Positions 24,772-36,570 of a DNA stretch of 64,000 nt are shown here, one piece after another; position 1 is the first letter of the stretch, and each line of letters starts with the position of its first letter. The notes under the pieces are model-generated. The model searched no databases and was not told the origin of the DNA. It saw only the letters and a program-made list of their open reading frames with translations. Location of the stretch: positions 30,019,403 to 30,083,402 of the forward strand of contig NC_052138.2 of assembly GCF_016086655.4 (NCBI RefSeq), given 5' to 3'. This DNA comes from Lepeophtheirus salmonis. Its lineage: Eukaryota > Arthropoda > Copepoda > Siphonostomatoida > Caligidae. The position numbers were made by a program, and so were the translations under genes.

Positions 24772-26960
24772 CTTTAGATAAACAAAAAAGAAAAAAGAGA
24801 ACACGCAAGAACCATTTTTCCTTTTCTAATTTTGAAAGATAGTTTTTGTTTTTGTTTTTTTTCAATATAAACACGTAAACATTAATGATAACTAATAGTG
24901 CCCGGTCTGTTTTTTAGAACATTTGAATCCGTATTTTTGAATTCCATAAACTCGATCCGACCCCCAACCAAAAAGGAATAAAAAGAATAGTAATGAATAA
25001 GCTCATTTTAAGTGAACATATCTATAATTAAAGGAAACTTTTATTATAAAATAATTAAAAGCGGGATCTCTTTAGGGATTTTTAGTAAGTGTCAAACTCA
25101 GAGAAATCGCAGGAAAATGGTATACCAGGATTTCTGGCGAGAACATCCAATACATTTTACATTTATGTAATGTAGACTTATTTATTTTATTATAGGTATT
25201 GCAATATATTCCTTTACAGTATCAGTAGAAGGATAAAGGGGTTTATATGTATTAATATAAGATAAATATCATTTTTGTTCAATTGACTCGAAAGTTATAA
25301 ATAATAAATAGACTAAATTAATTTAATGATAAATTTTTTTCTTTTCAGGAAATTTTAATGACATAATCAAATTAACTTACTATACATATCTATTAATAAA
25401 TATTAATTATTTAAGATGTAAGATGTACCTATATATATATAGATATGTCCAAAGGAAGAGAAGAGTTAATTGAGAAGAAATTTAATATTTAGAGTTGACA
25501 TGTTTGTAATGAAAAAACTAAGTTACGAAATAAGAAAAGGAAAAACGGTTGTTGCGTGTGCTCCTTCTTCTTTTTTGTTCATCCTTTGAATAGGTCATGG
25601 TTATAGTTGATAATATTGTAGAGAATAACGCGTGCGAGTAGAAGGGGGGGAGAAAGACATATGGTGTTATTGTTTAAATACTGATGAGATTATCATCTGC
25701 CTGCTGTATTATGATTATTTATATATATTATTTTATTATATGATTTTTGAGGGTATAACGAAAGAATTTATTAGCAAAATGTTTAATAAAAATATACTAC
25801 GTATAATTGACTTAGACGGTTTTTATCCGTTACAGTGGATTTGAAAACGTCACATTCTATGAAATTGTAATTCATTATGAACCATATTCTCAGAATAATA
25901 ACTAATAAAACGACAAAGTAAGAGTATTTCGAAATATATTTGAAGTTCCAAGTTTAAAATAGAAGGCTTAAATTAAATATAATCTACATACTAAAAAATA
26001 AACCATCATACATTTAAGTTAAATATACAAAATTAAACAATTAGAATCATATAACTAATAATAACAATAAATTATAAACACAGAATATTGAAATAATAGA
26101 TTGATCCAAATAATATTTTCTTGTTCTAACATCGGAATTCAGTTCAATATGTCATAACTTTAGGTTGCAAAACACAAGCCAGACGTGGGGTTTAATAAAA
26201 ATATCATCACCCTTTTTTCCTCATGTGCAAGTTGCATATACAATTGTGCACAGGATAGAAAAATCTCTACCGATAAGATCTTAATTATTAATAATAAAGT
26301 AAATGTCAAAATCATAAAATAATGTTAGATTTAAATCCATATCTTCTTCCAATCTTAGTACGAACAGCTTCTAGAATCCCACTTTCATTTATTTCATGTT
26401 TATCTAAGAAAAGAAAAGTTAATCCATGCAGTAAAATTTTAAACCTTAATTACTTATCTTAGATATAAAAATTATGTAGTAATATCCGGCGATATTACTC
26501 CTTATTAAGAGCATCAAAAAAAGACCCCTGGTGATTTATGCTTGTATAACAACATACTATTATAATGAAGGATACACACAATTACTAATTATAATGCTAC
26601 ACCCAATGTAACTACCTCCGTTGTTGTGACCATTTAAGCCGTTGTTTTTGCCTTTTATGAGTTTTTTGAACATCATTTCTTGGAGCTTATGAACCATAGC
26701 TAATCCTTAAGTGACAAAAAAGTAATATTTATAGACTATGTAATATTGGAAAACCTAATGATCATACCAAAGTCTTTAAGTGAAGAAACTAGTCTCAGAA
26801 AAACTAGTTGCGAACCATCCAAAGCTACAATTCCCGTTGTTGTGACCATTTAAGCACTTGTTTTTGTCATTTAATGAGTTGTGTATTATCATTCTTGATA
26901 TTTTTAGCTAAAATAGAATCATATTTTATGGTTAGATTTAAAAAAAATGAATACTTACTG
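24772..26960. other. AT-rich stretch with dispersed repeat pieces
   Basis: The segment 25490-25570 ('ggaaaaacggttgttgcgtg') is an inverted piece of the repeat at 39590-39660. Near 26610 and 26830 a 'cgttgttgtgaccatttaag' block is present twice in direct orientation, about 210 bases apart. I see no gene. Confidence 0.45.
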
Positions 26961-27410
26961 CTAGATGGTACAAAATTCAGAGTTCCATTTCGAAATTAGT
27001 AAATATTTTATACTTTTTACTGATAACTTTGATCGTAATTTGGTGTGGATGACTCTAAACATGCTGAAAATTCTCTCAACTTCACAATTTACAATGGGGG
27101 TATTTCTATAAATTGAATCTTTAACACAGGCTAGGTCTCGTAATTCATTGTAAGCTGGATTTTCTGATAGGAAATTGGTCAATTTAGATCGGAATGGCTC
27201 TAGCTTAATATCATTTCGTAGCAGTTCAACGATGGTAATGCTGACAAGTAAGGGTAATCGTCCTTCTAAAGCTGTGATGGCCCCAGAAATTTGATTGAGA
27301 TTATATCGACAAATCCGACAAGCCATCTGTTTCTCGGCCGATAAGTATTTCCAAATTCCTGGGCCTCCATTTTCAGAAATCCAGACAGAAGGCGACGTTA
27401 TTTTAGGCAT
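26961..27410 (-). pseudogene. hAT-family transposase, C-terminal dimerisation domain fragment
   Basis: This 149-residue open frame contains, near its end, PIVNCEVERIFSMFRVIHTK followed by LRSKLSVK and the YLLISKW helix. It corresponds to the hAT C-terminal dimerisation domain, where the family pattern is (P)-x-S-x-VER-x-FS-x(3)-I-x(3)-LR-x(2)-L. A CRICRY pair of cysteines lies near residue 33, but no BED zinc finger or catalytic D, D or E region is visible. The fragment has no internal stop over 450 bases, which is notable in such AT-rich DNA. It is most likely a transposon relic. An exapted small protein cannot be excluded. Confidence 0.6.
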
Positions 27411-28796
27411 TTTATTCAGTTCTCTATCGACTATTATATATTAATATTGAATAACAATGGCGGGAATGATAACGTTTTTGATAGAAGAATATTTTAGTTA
27501 TATAACTTATATTATTCAATCAATGATACCATGCGTATTTTTTCTTTCCTCATCGCACGCTTTTGTATTCTTACCAAAATTATCACCCTTAGTCATGGTG
27601 GTGTTAGCACTGAAGAATATTTTATTTTTCTATTTTGTTGTGAGTAACAAACAGCATCTGAATCTTAAAGGTTGAAATGGAAATAAATTAGTAACTGATT
27701 ACTACCATGAAATTTTAAATAACCACAACTAATTGTATTTTTTTATAAAATAATCGGGTTTAAGCATTTAAGCTAACATTGTAGCCCCAACAATTTGAAG
27801 AGATCAGCTTAGCTTTTATGAAGTTTCATTATATTAGCTACAAGCAGCTGTGCCGAGGGATAGAATGAAATAAACAAGGACATTGGCAAGAATTAATCCG
27901 ATGTCGATCGTCAATTCTACTCTGAGTCCAACAAGAACTTATAATTATAAATCTGGAACTACTTCTGAGTGTTACACTCCGTCTTTTATCTACATACCTA
28001 GCCGTAGACCCCCAGGAGCGCTCAATCCGGTTTCGTATGTATCAATGGTAGCTTGTATGAAGTAGGAAAGTAAGTTCACTCCTCAAAAAAGTAACTTCAA
28101 AATGAACATTCCCTCTGATGGTTACCAACTCCAAAAAGGGGCTGAACTAAGAAATGCAATCGAATAGTAGAACTGCTCATATCCCTCAAAGAGCAATTTT
28201 ATATTGGTAGTCTACGACGAAATGCCTCAACCACAAAAGTAGAAAACTTGTGATAAAATGGACGTTTGTCAAACTTATTCGCGTGTCAACTACCCTCTAT
28301 CTACCTACATATGCATAAGAGTATAAATATTTTAATTTTTTTACGTGGAGAATGAAGGTTCTAAAACTGTTATCAACCCCTAAGTGATTAAAAAACCCAA
28401 CACTATCTTAAGAATCAACATTTCACTCTGTAGAATATCCCCCCCCCCCGGATACAATGAATGGCTCCATACAACCAAACATTAAATCTTTTAATATCCC
28501 TACCAATTGAATAAATAATTTAACTGAATGACGTAGGTATTAGTGATGTATGACAGCTTTTCCAAAGTTGGGATCGTGGAACACAGCGGAGATGTCGGGA
28601 GATGATTTCTAAAAAAGAAGAATATATTTTAAATTGTAGTATCAAAACTTAAATAATTATGAATGTTCATAAGTTTTAAAAGTCTCTATAGGATCCTTTT
28701 AAAAAATATTTCCTAAAATATATTGCTCCACAAAAACATAAACTGGATACTCCTCTTTTACTGCTACAGCTAAACATCCGTTGCCTAACTAGGAAG
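27411..28796. other. Non-coding stretch with one dispersed repeat piece
   Basis: 27878-27980 repeats the segment at 22557-22690. The rest holds no recognised gene. Several short frames are hydrophobic by AT-richness alone. Confidence 0.4.
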
Positions 28797-29080
28797 ATGG
28801 GCTTATCGAACTTTCATGTGACCAAACACACAAAACAGTTTTTGAGTCTAGGAAACTTGACGAATTCAAGATTTCGGTGATGAATGAGTACCCGCTACTG
28901 TTTAAAGCAGCTTTAGATTTATTAATACAATTTGGCTCAACTTATTTGTGTGAGAAAAACCTTTTCGATATTAACTTATATCCAATCATATCTTCGAGCT
29001 GCTCTGTCCAAAGTCCAAACCTATTTGCTCAGTGCAGAGAGCACATCTGTCGAATCAATACCTTGATTCGTTTATAAACC
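28797..29080 (+). pseudogene. hAT-type (ZBED/GTF2IRD2-like) transposase C-terminal fragment
   Basis: The plus strand reads LIELSCDQTHKTVF, then RKLDEFKISVMNEYPLLFKA followed by ALDLLIQFGSTYLCEKNLF. The EYPLL-x-K-A-LD-LL-FGSTYLCE pattern is the conserved C-terminal block of hAT-derived ZBED5/FAM200/GTF2IRD2-like proteins. After that block the similarity fades and the expected 'FS-L-IK-KYR-RL' segment is lost, so the copy is truncated or mutated. No upstream part was found. Confidence 0.6.
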
Positions 29081-30032
29081 TATTTGCACATCCATTGCCT
29101 GTAATGGTATTTCTTTGTGAGTCTCAATTTAGTTTTGAAAAGATTCCAAGTAACACAAATATCACTAATTTTATACTTACAATAATATATTCGATTATTT
29201 CTTATTTTTTTCAAAATTTGTATAATTAAAGTCGTTATTTTTGATCAATATGGTAAAATAAGTTAATATTATTTGCATCTTGGTTGAACTTTATAAAGCT
29301 TATATGACTTTAATTCATCTATTTACATAAAATACACTCCAAATTCTATATTCACCTCTCAAATAGAGGTGTAGGGGTTGCACATTGTAGCCACATATTT
29401 TAAGTGTAGAACTCGAAAAAGTTTGGAAACCAATTATTCAACAGACTTTTCTAGACGTCATCAGGTAAACTTTACTATTATTTTATCTCCAATTCATGCT
29501 AAGAGCAATATTTTTTATTAATGTTTTAATCTCTTTGAGCATGGAAAAGTTATTGTCTGTTGAGGAAATTGTAACCAGCATAGTATAGATTATCATCCTG
29601 TGAGCTACCAAAGATTTAAGTAAAGCTCATATATTATCTCATTCATTCATTTTTTTATTTATAAATAAGCGATAAAGAGGTAGTGAAAATTTGAATAGGT
29701 CCCTAAATCTCAGTCTTCAATGACTTAATTAATAAGAAATGCCCACTACGTTTTATTGTTTTTGTTTTTTTGCATTTACTTTTATAGAAGAGTGACCCCC
29801 AAAACTCAAGGACTCTGATTCCATTATTTATTTTGCCTGAGCATCTTTAGCCAAATGAGTACCTTGAACCTGAAGTGCCATAAAAATATTTATTGATCAT
29901 TCATTACTTTCTGTTTCAAACTCAAAAGTAGAATTGCCCAACAACCGCTTGTAAAACCCATAACATATATTTATGACTTTGGCCCTCTATCGTTTACTAG
30001 CTGTCCTTCTCAATAATTATTTTAAAAAATGA
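29081..30032. other. AT-rich non-coding stretch, nothing recognised
   Basis: No gene, terminus or strong repeat is visible. Confidence 0.4.
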
Positions 30033-30210
30033 TGGGGGGGATGTCCTCAGGAGGAAGGCTAAAGGGGCTGTAGCCCCTCCTCCAAAAAAAAAAAATCAGT
30101 TTTTTGAGAATGCTTATGGATTTTAAAATGTTTCCCAAAAATTCTGGTATTTGAAATTTTTTTTCAAAAAAATTTAAAAACCAAAAAAAAATATATATAT
30201 ATATATAATC
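30033..30210. mobile_element. Truncated copy of the 'CAGGGGTGTCCGCAG' family
   Basis: The run 'gatgtcctcaggaggaaggc' followed by 'taaaggggctgtagcccctc' matches the left part of the 12789-13188 element. The interior then decays into A-rich and AT dinucleotide repeats (about 30188-30207), and the right terminus is missing. Confidence 0.5.
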
Positions 30211-32419
30211 CAACTAATTGGCTCAGGGGTTATTTGGCTCGGTGTTAAATGAACAAGGGTACTTATCCGGGGTCAAATAGGGTGTAGTCGTCCAGGGGGT
30301 GGCTGTCCTGTTCCCATACCCAGAGTAAATTTTACCATTTTTCTTTTCTTTTTCAAAAGTTGATTATTATTTCAAATCCTTTTCCTTGAAAAAATAAAAT
30401 GCAAGTCCATTTTTTATTGTTGGAATGACATTTATCTTATTGCATTTTTTTATTTTGTTATTGGTTAAATGACGTATTTTTATAGAAAAAACTATTTTGA
30501 TCTTTTCAAATAACCTTTTTTTTATACAAAAAATACAATTCCTAACTGAATATTTTTGATGACCCTGTTTTTTTTATAATAAAGTGGGCCCATGAACAAT
30601 TACCCCCCACACCTGCTTCTAAAACCGGTATGGATTATAGCAACAAAAATTGTTCAGCAAGGAGACACATATATAGATTGTGAATGGATTTATTGCTTAA
30701 TTTGCAATCTATTAGTATCTAATAAAAAGCAAATGTCAAGATATTGAGAACAACATTAATTCATCCAAATTTTAGGTATGTTACAAAAGAAGAAGTGCTC
30801 TAATCTTTTTTTCCACCACTTATTTCGGTTGGTCGAACAGCTGATCGATAAGAAGTTTTGTGACGCATAAAATGCCAAAATATTACATATTTTAAACCAT
30901 AAATTTGATGACTTTTTTTAAAGACATTACAATAAATGTACCCTAATAATGTTGTAGAGGGTTTAAAATATATTGGCATTGCAAAAAATTTAAGAAAAAG
31001 TCGCTATAAACAGCTTCATTTAATAACATAAAATGACTTCCGAATTGGCTTTGACGTTTTGTGACAATAATGAGCCATCTAATTAATAGATTTTTTTTTC
31101 AAACGTAAGGAACCTTCAACATTTTTCTATTCATTAAAGAAAAAAATACAAAAATTGATGGAGAGTGTCAGTTTTTATTAGATGAAATAATTTGAAGTCG
31201 ATAATTAATAGAAGATGTAATGAACTGCAGATTTACGTGGCTATTTGGGCAAAAAAATCACATACCCCGGTTGACAGAGAAAATTTTTAAAACACCAAAC
31301 AAAGCTTAAATACTTATCAATTCATTAGTGAAAAAAATATATAATTGAGTGACGGAATCCGTTTTTATGAGATTTAGAAGTTAGTTGTCAAATAATAGGA
31401 TTATTTCTGTTTTCTTTAAATTGGCTTCGACTTTTTTGCCCAAAATAACCCTTATAATTAATAGAGATTTATTTTTAAAGCTTAAACATTATTCTATTCA
31501 TTAGTGAAAAAAATATATAAAATGATTGAGAGCATCAGTTTTTATTAGAATATGAAGTTTGTAGACGCTTATAAATTATGAAAAGAGTGTCATGTTTGTC
31601 TTATGCTCGTTCTTTTACGGTCACTGAACCTCTCACAATTCACATCTGGGGAGAGAGTAGGTTTCGTGCTTCAAACTACGACAGTCCTAAATGTAGAAGG
31701 ATATAATTAGAGTAAGATAACAATAACAAACTCCGTGCGTCATATTTAATATGCCAGTCTTAAGGAACCAGTTCTTAATAAGTGCAATTCAAGGAGAAGA
31801 CGGATTCAATTTTTGACCACGAATCTCTGGATTTTTCAGTGGATAGCCAATGGATTGTAATAATTGTGGTATTAGTGGGAAGAGACGCTCTATACTTTTC
31901 AAATTTATATTTTGACTTTTTTCAGACTTTGTAACATACCTACAAATTGGCATGAAATTACCTAAAAATTCTTTAAAGACCACAGATACCTAGCCTCTAC
32001 CTCCAAATCCCAATATTTTAAATCATTGCAAAGGAGAAGATTGATGCAATCTTTTACAAAAGTGTCAAGGATCTGGGATAAAATTGTGAAGTAATTGAGT
32101 TGTGTGAATAATACGTCACCATTCTATAATTTGTAAATAAATTACGGCACCGCTGCTCTCAACTCTAGGTATATAATCATTGATCACCCCTGGTGGGAGT
32201 CCTAGCTGTTAAGGTGCCCTTGGAAAACTTTATCTCTGACAATCCCCTTACACAAAAAAAAAGTAAAATTGACAGAAAAAAACGAAATAATTATTTATTA
32301 AAGGAACATACACAGTAACTCCTATAATCAAAATAACAGAATCAAATTTGGCTGAATTGCAAAAGTCCTTTGTTACACAAATACTATTTGTAAAATAAAA
32401 AATTAATAAGCAGCAGAGC
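30211..32419. other. AT-rich non-coding stretch
   Basis: 31789-31983 on the minus strand is a 64-residue open frame (for example SIERLFPLIPQLLQSIGYPL) that I cannot assign with confidence. Three places (31130, 31320, 31500) share an 'attcattagtgaaaaaaata'-like word, suggesting a loose local repeat. No gene is supported. Confidence 0.35.
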
Positions 32420-32704
32420 TGCCATCTAAATCTGGACTCCCTTGCTTTCCTTAATGCAAATTCTTTGATAACATTATCGAAGGAGATCTCCTCAGCAACT
32501 GTGTGATGGATGGTGAGGACCCATGATGGTCAGACCAGTAAGGCAGTATTGTGATATAGTTGACCTTAGGTCAGCTTGGATGAGCTTTAGCTTTGAAAAG
32601 CTCCTTCCAGTGTCAGAAACAATGACTGGAAGAGTGAGACCCATTCTGAGAATATTCCGCACATTTAAAAATATTTCAGGAAGCTGCCTTTCCTCATATT
32701 TCAA
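32420..32704 (-). pseudogene. hAT-type transposase C-terminal fragment, frameshifted
   Basis: On the minus strand FLNVRNILRMGLTLPVIVSD leads into TGRSFSKLKLIQADLRSTIS and QYCLTGLTIM. This matches the dimerisation block of TTF-type/ZMYM-like hAT transposases (NVRNILRI-LTLPV-VS-ERSFSKLKLIK-LRS-MSQ-RL-GL-I). A one-base shift at about 32505 moves the continuation (VAEEISFDNVIKEFAL, then RKARESRF) into another frame. The usual Glu of VSxxERSFS reads Gly. The fragment is clearly decayed. Confidence 0.65.
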
Positions 32705-32850
32705 ACCGACCCTGTACGTATAGACGTATAGTTTACCTACAACTTGTAGTAGTATTCAATTTCGATTTTATCCCTGTCATTTATAATCAAACATCAGCTA
32801 AAACAAAAATAAACAAATTTTGCCTGCTATCCCAATTTCTTTAGTGTAGA

Positions 32851-33822
32851 AATGTCGGAGATATAACAAAAAAGGCAAGGCGTGTGTGATCTATTCAACA
32901 CCGGTGTCAGTGCTGATAAGGCTGTAGAGACCATTGGTATATCTACCCGAACTACCTACAACATCAGGCGTTCATTACATCACCATAGACACAAAAACTT
33001 ATGCTGCAACAATATGGATGACTTCTGGCCTGCCTCCATGTGGTCCTACTCCAGCCCTGACCTCAACCCCTGGACTTTGAGGGGTCTTGGACAGTGTTGC
33101 CATGCTAAGGGATTTTTGACTTGTCTAGCTTGAAAAAATATCATGTAGCTGAGGACTGGAAATCTTATTTCGCATTAGTTTAGCCAATTTTTAATGATGA
33201 TAGAAAAAAAAGTTATAGGCTCGATTTTATGCATCTAAATTGATTACATTAATATTAAAAGTTTTAATGTAATAGCCCAGGCTATTTTAGACTACAGACT
33301 AGTACAAGGATAAAAACTTTAGACTATATGTACATGAAACACACACTCTTTTTTTTTCCTTCCTTTTTTTAACCAACTTAGGGCTGTTTATTTTTATTTT
33401 TTTTAAAGAGTAGAATAGTTATAAGTTATGACTTCTGAAATGATAGAGGGAAAGATTTTGGTACTTATTATTTTATTTGTGCGTCAAAACGTTCTATAGG
33501 GACGATAACTAATAAATGGTCTGTAATACGTCATTAGATTTATTTAAAAAAACATTTAGCCAATTTTGTAGCAGTTTTTTGTTGAAAATAGCTGATTTTT
33601 AGCTAATTTTGAAGTATATCTAGCTGATTTTGTTTAACCCCACCTGGCAACACTGGTCTTGGAGAAGAATGTCTGCATAACCTTTAATCAAAATTTGGAT
33701 TCCTGCGGAGCTGTCATAACGACAGCGTGGTACACCATTGACACAGCCTTCATCATTAATAGCTGCCAATCTGTTCGCCGGCGTGTCGAGACTGTTACTT
33801 CTTATAAATGAAGACATATTGA
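32851..33822 (+). pseudogene. Tc1/mariner transposase remnant, internally deleted and split by a later insertion
   Basis: The first part (32882-33083) reads VCDLFNTGVSADKAVETIGI, then STRTTYNIRR, a transposase helix-turn-helix. It jumps directly to MDDFWPASMWSYSSPDLNP, the third-catalytic-residue region, so the middle is deleted. It breaks at 33091. The C-terminal part resumes at 33664 in plus orientation (NLDSCGAVITTAWYTIDTAF, then INSCQSVRRRVE) and fades near 33815. The intervening 564 bases are a hAT-type element with target duplication. The minus-strand open frame at 33620-33817 is an antisense shadow of this C-terminus. Confidence 0.65.
33092..33655. mobile_element. hAT-type non-autonomous element with perfect 8-base target duplication
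   Basis: The terminal inverted repeats are CAGTGTTGCCA at the left and TGGCAACACTG at the right. The 8 bases 'gtcttgga' occur immediately before (33084-33091) and immediately after (33656-33663). The element is 564 bases with no transposase. Near its right end, 'tagctgatttt' and 'tagccaatttt' words are repeated several times. It inserted into a transposase pseudogene, so it is younger than that copy. Confidence 0.88.
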
Positions 33823-34290
33823 ATAAAAAATATACCTAGTTAAAGTATTGAAACATATCTTAAATTGGTGTTTTTTTGATTTCATGTAATTAAGTCATAC
33901 TTTTGCAAGTTTTCTGTTCCCACTCTGAAATATATGGAACTAAATATAACTTTTGTAATGTCAAATAAAGTGAAATCGCTTGTCAAAAATAAACAATATG
34001 TTATATATAATGTACATTATAATATAAACATATGTATGTGACTTAGTAAAAAGCAATAAAAAGTACTTTTTTTTCTACTAAGGATTAATCTTTATAGTTG
34101 TAAATATGTACATTGTACATATATCCATAAAGATAATATGATAATCATCATTCTCTTACTAAAACCATTAATAAATATTATTTAAACTGATTGAATCACG
34201 TTTATTTATCCAATCATATTGACTGAGGTTTTTAGTCGTAAATTTCTCCTTCTTTGAATTTATAATGTAAGTTTCAGACTTTTTCTTGTT
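33823..34290. other. AT-rich stretch, nothing recognised
   Basis: No gene or terminus recognised. Confidence 0.4.
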
Positions 34291-34493
34291 CCAAAACTGA
34301 AGAAACCTATGAAAGGACGGAGATTTACAAAGATTGAGGTGATAAAGACTGCATCGCAGGAAGAGCTCTAGACTGTAGCAAAAAGTGCTTATGAGAAGTG
34401 CTTTGAGGATTGGAAAAAACGTCGGAACAAGTGTATTGTATCTGAGGGGGATTACTTTGAAGGGAACAATATAAATACCTATTGATGAATAAA
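34291..34493 (+). pseudogene. Mariner transposase C-terminus
   Basis: In plus orientation the sequence reads LKKPMKGRRFTKIEVIKTAS, QEEL, a stop (TAG), then AKSAYEKCFEDWKKRRNKCI and the GDYFEG end, stopping at a TGA near 34488. The KGRRF-(x)-I-E-IK-AS-EEL and CFEDWKKR-NKCI-S-GDYFEG blocks are the classic mariner C-terminal region. The 110-residue minus-strand open frame over the same bases is antisense and explained by this. Downstream, a T-rich stretch leads to 'acagacctcgta', possibly the element's terminus. Confidence 0.75.
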
Positions 34494-35129
34494 TAAGCAT
34501 TTTTTTCCTAAAAATACAAGGTCATCTTTTTTTTTTTGTACAGACCTCGTATATATCTACTAACTTTTTATTTTTTAATATGAGATTTTATTAATATTAC
34601 TACATTGTTATTTCTTAGATCAACAATAAAAGACATACTTTACTTTATTAATATAGATATATTTTGTCAAATTATTAGGCTCAAGTTTATTTTCTACAAA
34701 AAATAATTAAAGGATATTTCATTCAGTCTTGAGCCCACGAACACTTCTCATAAATTGATTCATTTTAATTACTTTTTAATGAATTTTTGTCGAAATTTAG
34801 TTGGAAAAACTTTTTCCCTGACAAGATGTCACTTTTGAGGTACCAGAGAGGACATCACTTAATCATTTTTGTATGTAATTTATTTATTTATAAAAAGTAC
34901 GTTTGCATAATTAAAAGAGTAAATTCAGGGAGGCTGCATACCGGGTCGTCAATAAAAATTCCCCACAAATTTGTAGCCTTATATCTCGGGTTCTAGACTA
35001 AATAAAGATATTTTATGAATTTCTACAAAAAGTTCCTAGGATTATGAATATTTTTTTGTCCATTACGTTACTACGAGTCGTTTTCACGTTGGAGTCCCGA
35101 CGATAAAAGATCTGTGCTCTCCTTGACGC
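34494..35129. other. AT-rich stretch, nothing recognised beyond repeat pieces
   Basis: 'acattgttatttcttagatc' at about 34600 recurs near 40073, marking a dispersed repeat piece. Confidence 0.4.
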
Positions 35130-35854
35130 ACAGACCTCTATCAAGGAACAACTCAAGTGAGACTGCTATACCGTCTACAACGTTAAAAAGAGCATGGAAG
35201 CTGCCCGAAACCTTTAACGACGCAGTGCAAGTGGGAGGAAACAAAAAGGGGATCCGGCCAGGTACAAGGAGGACACAATCGCCAACCCGAGCTCCTCGAT
35301 CACATATATTGCAGAGGATCTCAGGGTGGCAAGGTCGCTGTATCTCTCTGGATAATAAAAAATAGGCGGTAAATCCTTCAGAAGAGTTGAAAGGCCCTTA
35401 TTGTTACAAAAACAGCTTGAAAAGAGGCTTGAGAGGGCCAAAAAACTCTTCAACGCAAGGAAGCGAAATCCAGCCGACATCGTTGTATTTTTAGATGAGA
35501 AGACTTTCACGGTGGACCCGGTGTTTAACCGGCAAAATGATCAGGTATTGACATTCCTCGACGTCCCTGTATGACTCCGCCGGGTAGATGACCACCACAA
35601 AGCATGTCGCGTCCGTGATAATGATGGGCCTCGTCGCATCCAACAGGAAAAAGATGAAACCAATCTGGTTCCTCACCGGATATCGCCTTAAAGCTGACGA
35701 TTACTCCGACACCCTCAAGAAAAAGGTAATCCTGTGGCTCTGGAAATTGTCCAGAGAGGGATCCATCGTATTTCAGCAGGACGGGGCCCTGCACACACAG
35801 CCAATGCCATCCCCAACTTCCTTAGGAGGAATCTTCCCTAAGAACGTTGCTTAA
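35130..35854 (+). pseudogene. Tc1/mariner transposase, decayed, catalytic region partly readable
   Basis: Reading across several frames one finds an N-terminal part (YTVYNVKKSMEAARNL), KRLERAKKLFNARKRNPADI, the first catalytic motif VVFLDEKTFTVDPVFNRQND, and SVIMMGLVASNRKKMKPIWF. The second catalytic motif IVFQQDGALHTQ follows. Stops and at least three frame changes separate these blocks, and the end (third Asp and C-terminus) is missing. Base composition is GC-richer than the surroundings, as in the intact element at 18280. Motifs match the group of the fragments at 43130 and 48296. Confidence 0.75.
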
Positions 35855-36029
35855 TATAATTTATATATATGATGTATAAGTATATAGATATAGATGCACC
35901 AAATTATTATTCTAGTAATAAAATAAAAAAGCAAAAAAAGAACAATTAATCGTTAAATTTTGTTCCAATCAAGTGTTCTAAAATGAATTGCACCCATGAT
36001 CACCACTCATTTTCTGATCAATCTTCAAG

Positions 36030-36570
36030 TAGGTATGTATACTGAGCGGTAAATTAAAATCGGAGCACTTTAAATTATAAACTCCAACAAGATATAATTT
36101 GTTCATTAACAATTTCAACAAAATTAATACCATAAATGGATGTGTATCTGATCTCTCTTAACAATTAATGTAGCCACCCTTAGCAACAATGATGGCTGCC
36201 GAAAGTGACAAGAAAGAGTTCAAACGAACTCAAAAGAGTCTTGCAACGAAGTAGATTTTTTTTTTTTATTACTGGTCTCAAAAGTGGCCTCTCCACTCTT
36301 ACAAGGCCCTTTCTATCCACTTTTTTGATAGCTTTCTGGATGGTCTGGTGTGAAACCGCGAGATTTTAGGCATTGGCTCACATGGGCTTGAAGGGATTGG
36401 CCAAAGCTGTTTTCTTTAACTCCTTCGGATCTAGTTTGGCCTTTTTGACAGAGCCCTTCTTCCCCTCCAACTTCTTGGACTTGAAGACGCCCAACTGCTT
36501 GGAGTGTGAGCATGGAAATTCGTCAATCACGTTCATGTGTCATTTTCTCGACTTGTACGTAAGCTAGAAA
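36030..36570 (-). pseudogene. Tc1/mariner transposase, deletion derivative
   Basis: On the minus strand the block from about 36510 reads KAKLDPKELKKTALANPFKP, then AVSHQTIQKAIKKVDRKGLV and RVERPLLRPV, a transposase N-terminal helix-turn-helix and linker. It then passes directly to a C-terminal-like end AAIIVAKGGYIN near 36190-36150. The catalytic centre has been deleted and stops interrupt the frame. Beyond the C-terminus lies 'ttaatttaccgctcagtata' (36030-36060), which may be the terminal repeat, but its partner on the other side is not convincing. Confidence 0.6.

Noticed and set aside
31789..31983. Minus-strand frame with SIERLFPLIPQLLQSIGYPL, vaguely like the globular domain of a kinetochore NDC80 protein
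   Set aside because: Only a short stretch is suggestive, with no neighbouring exons or confirming motifs. Too weak to call.
33620..33817. Minus-strand frame MSSFIRSNSLDTP
   Set aside because: The opposite strand reads as a transposase C-terminus (INSCQSVRRRVE), so this is antisense noise.
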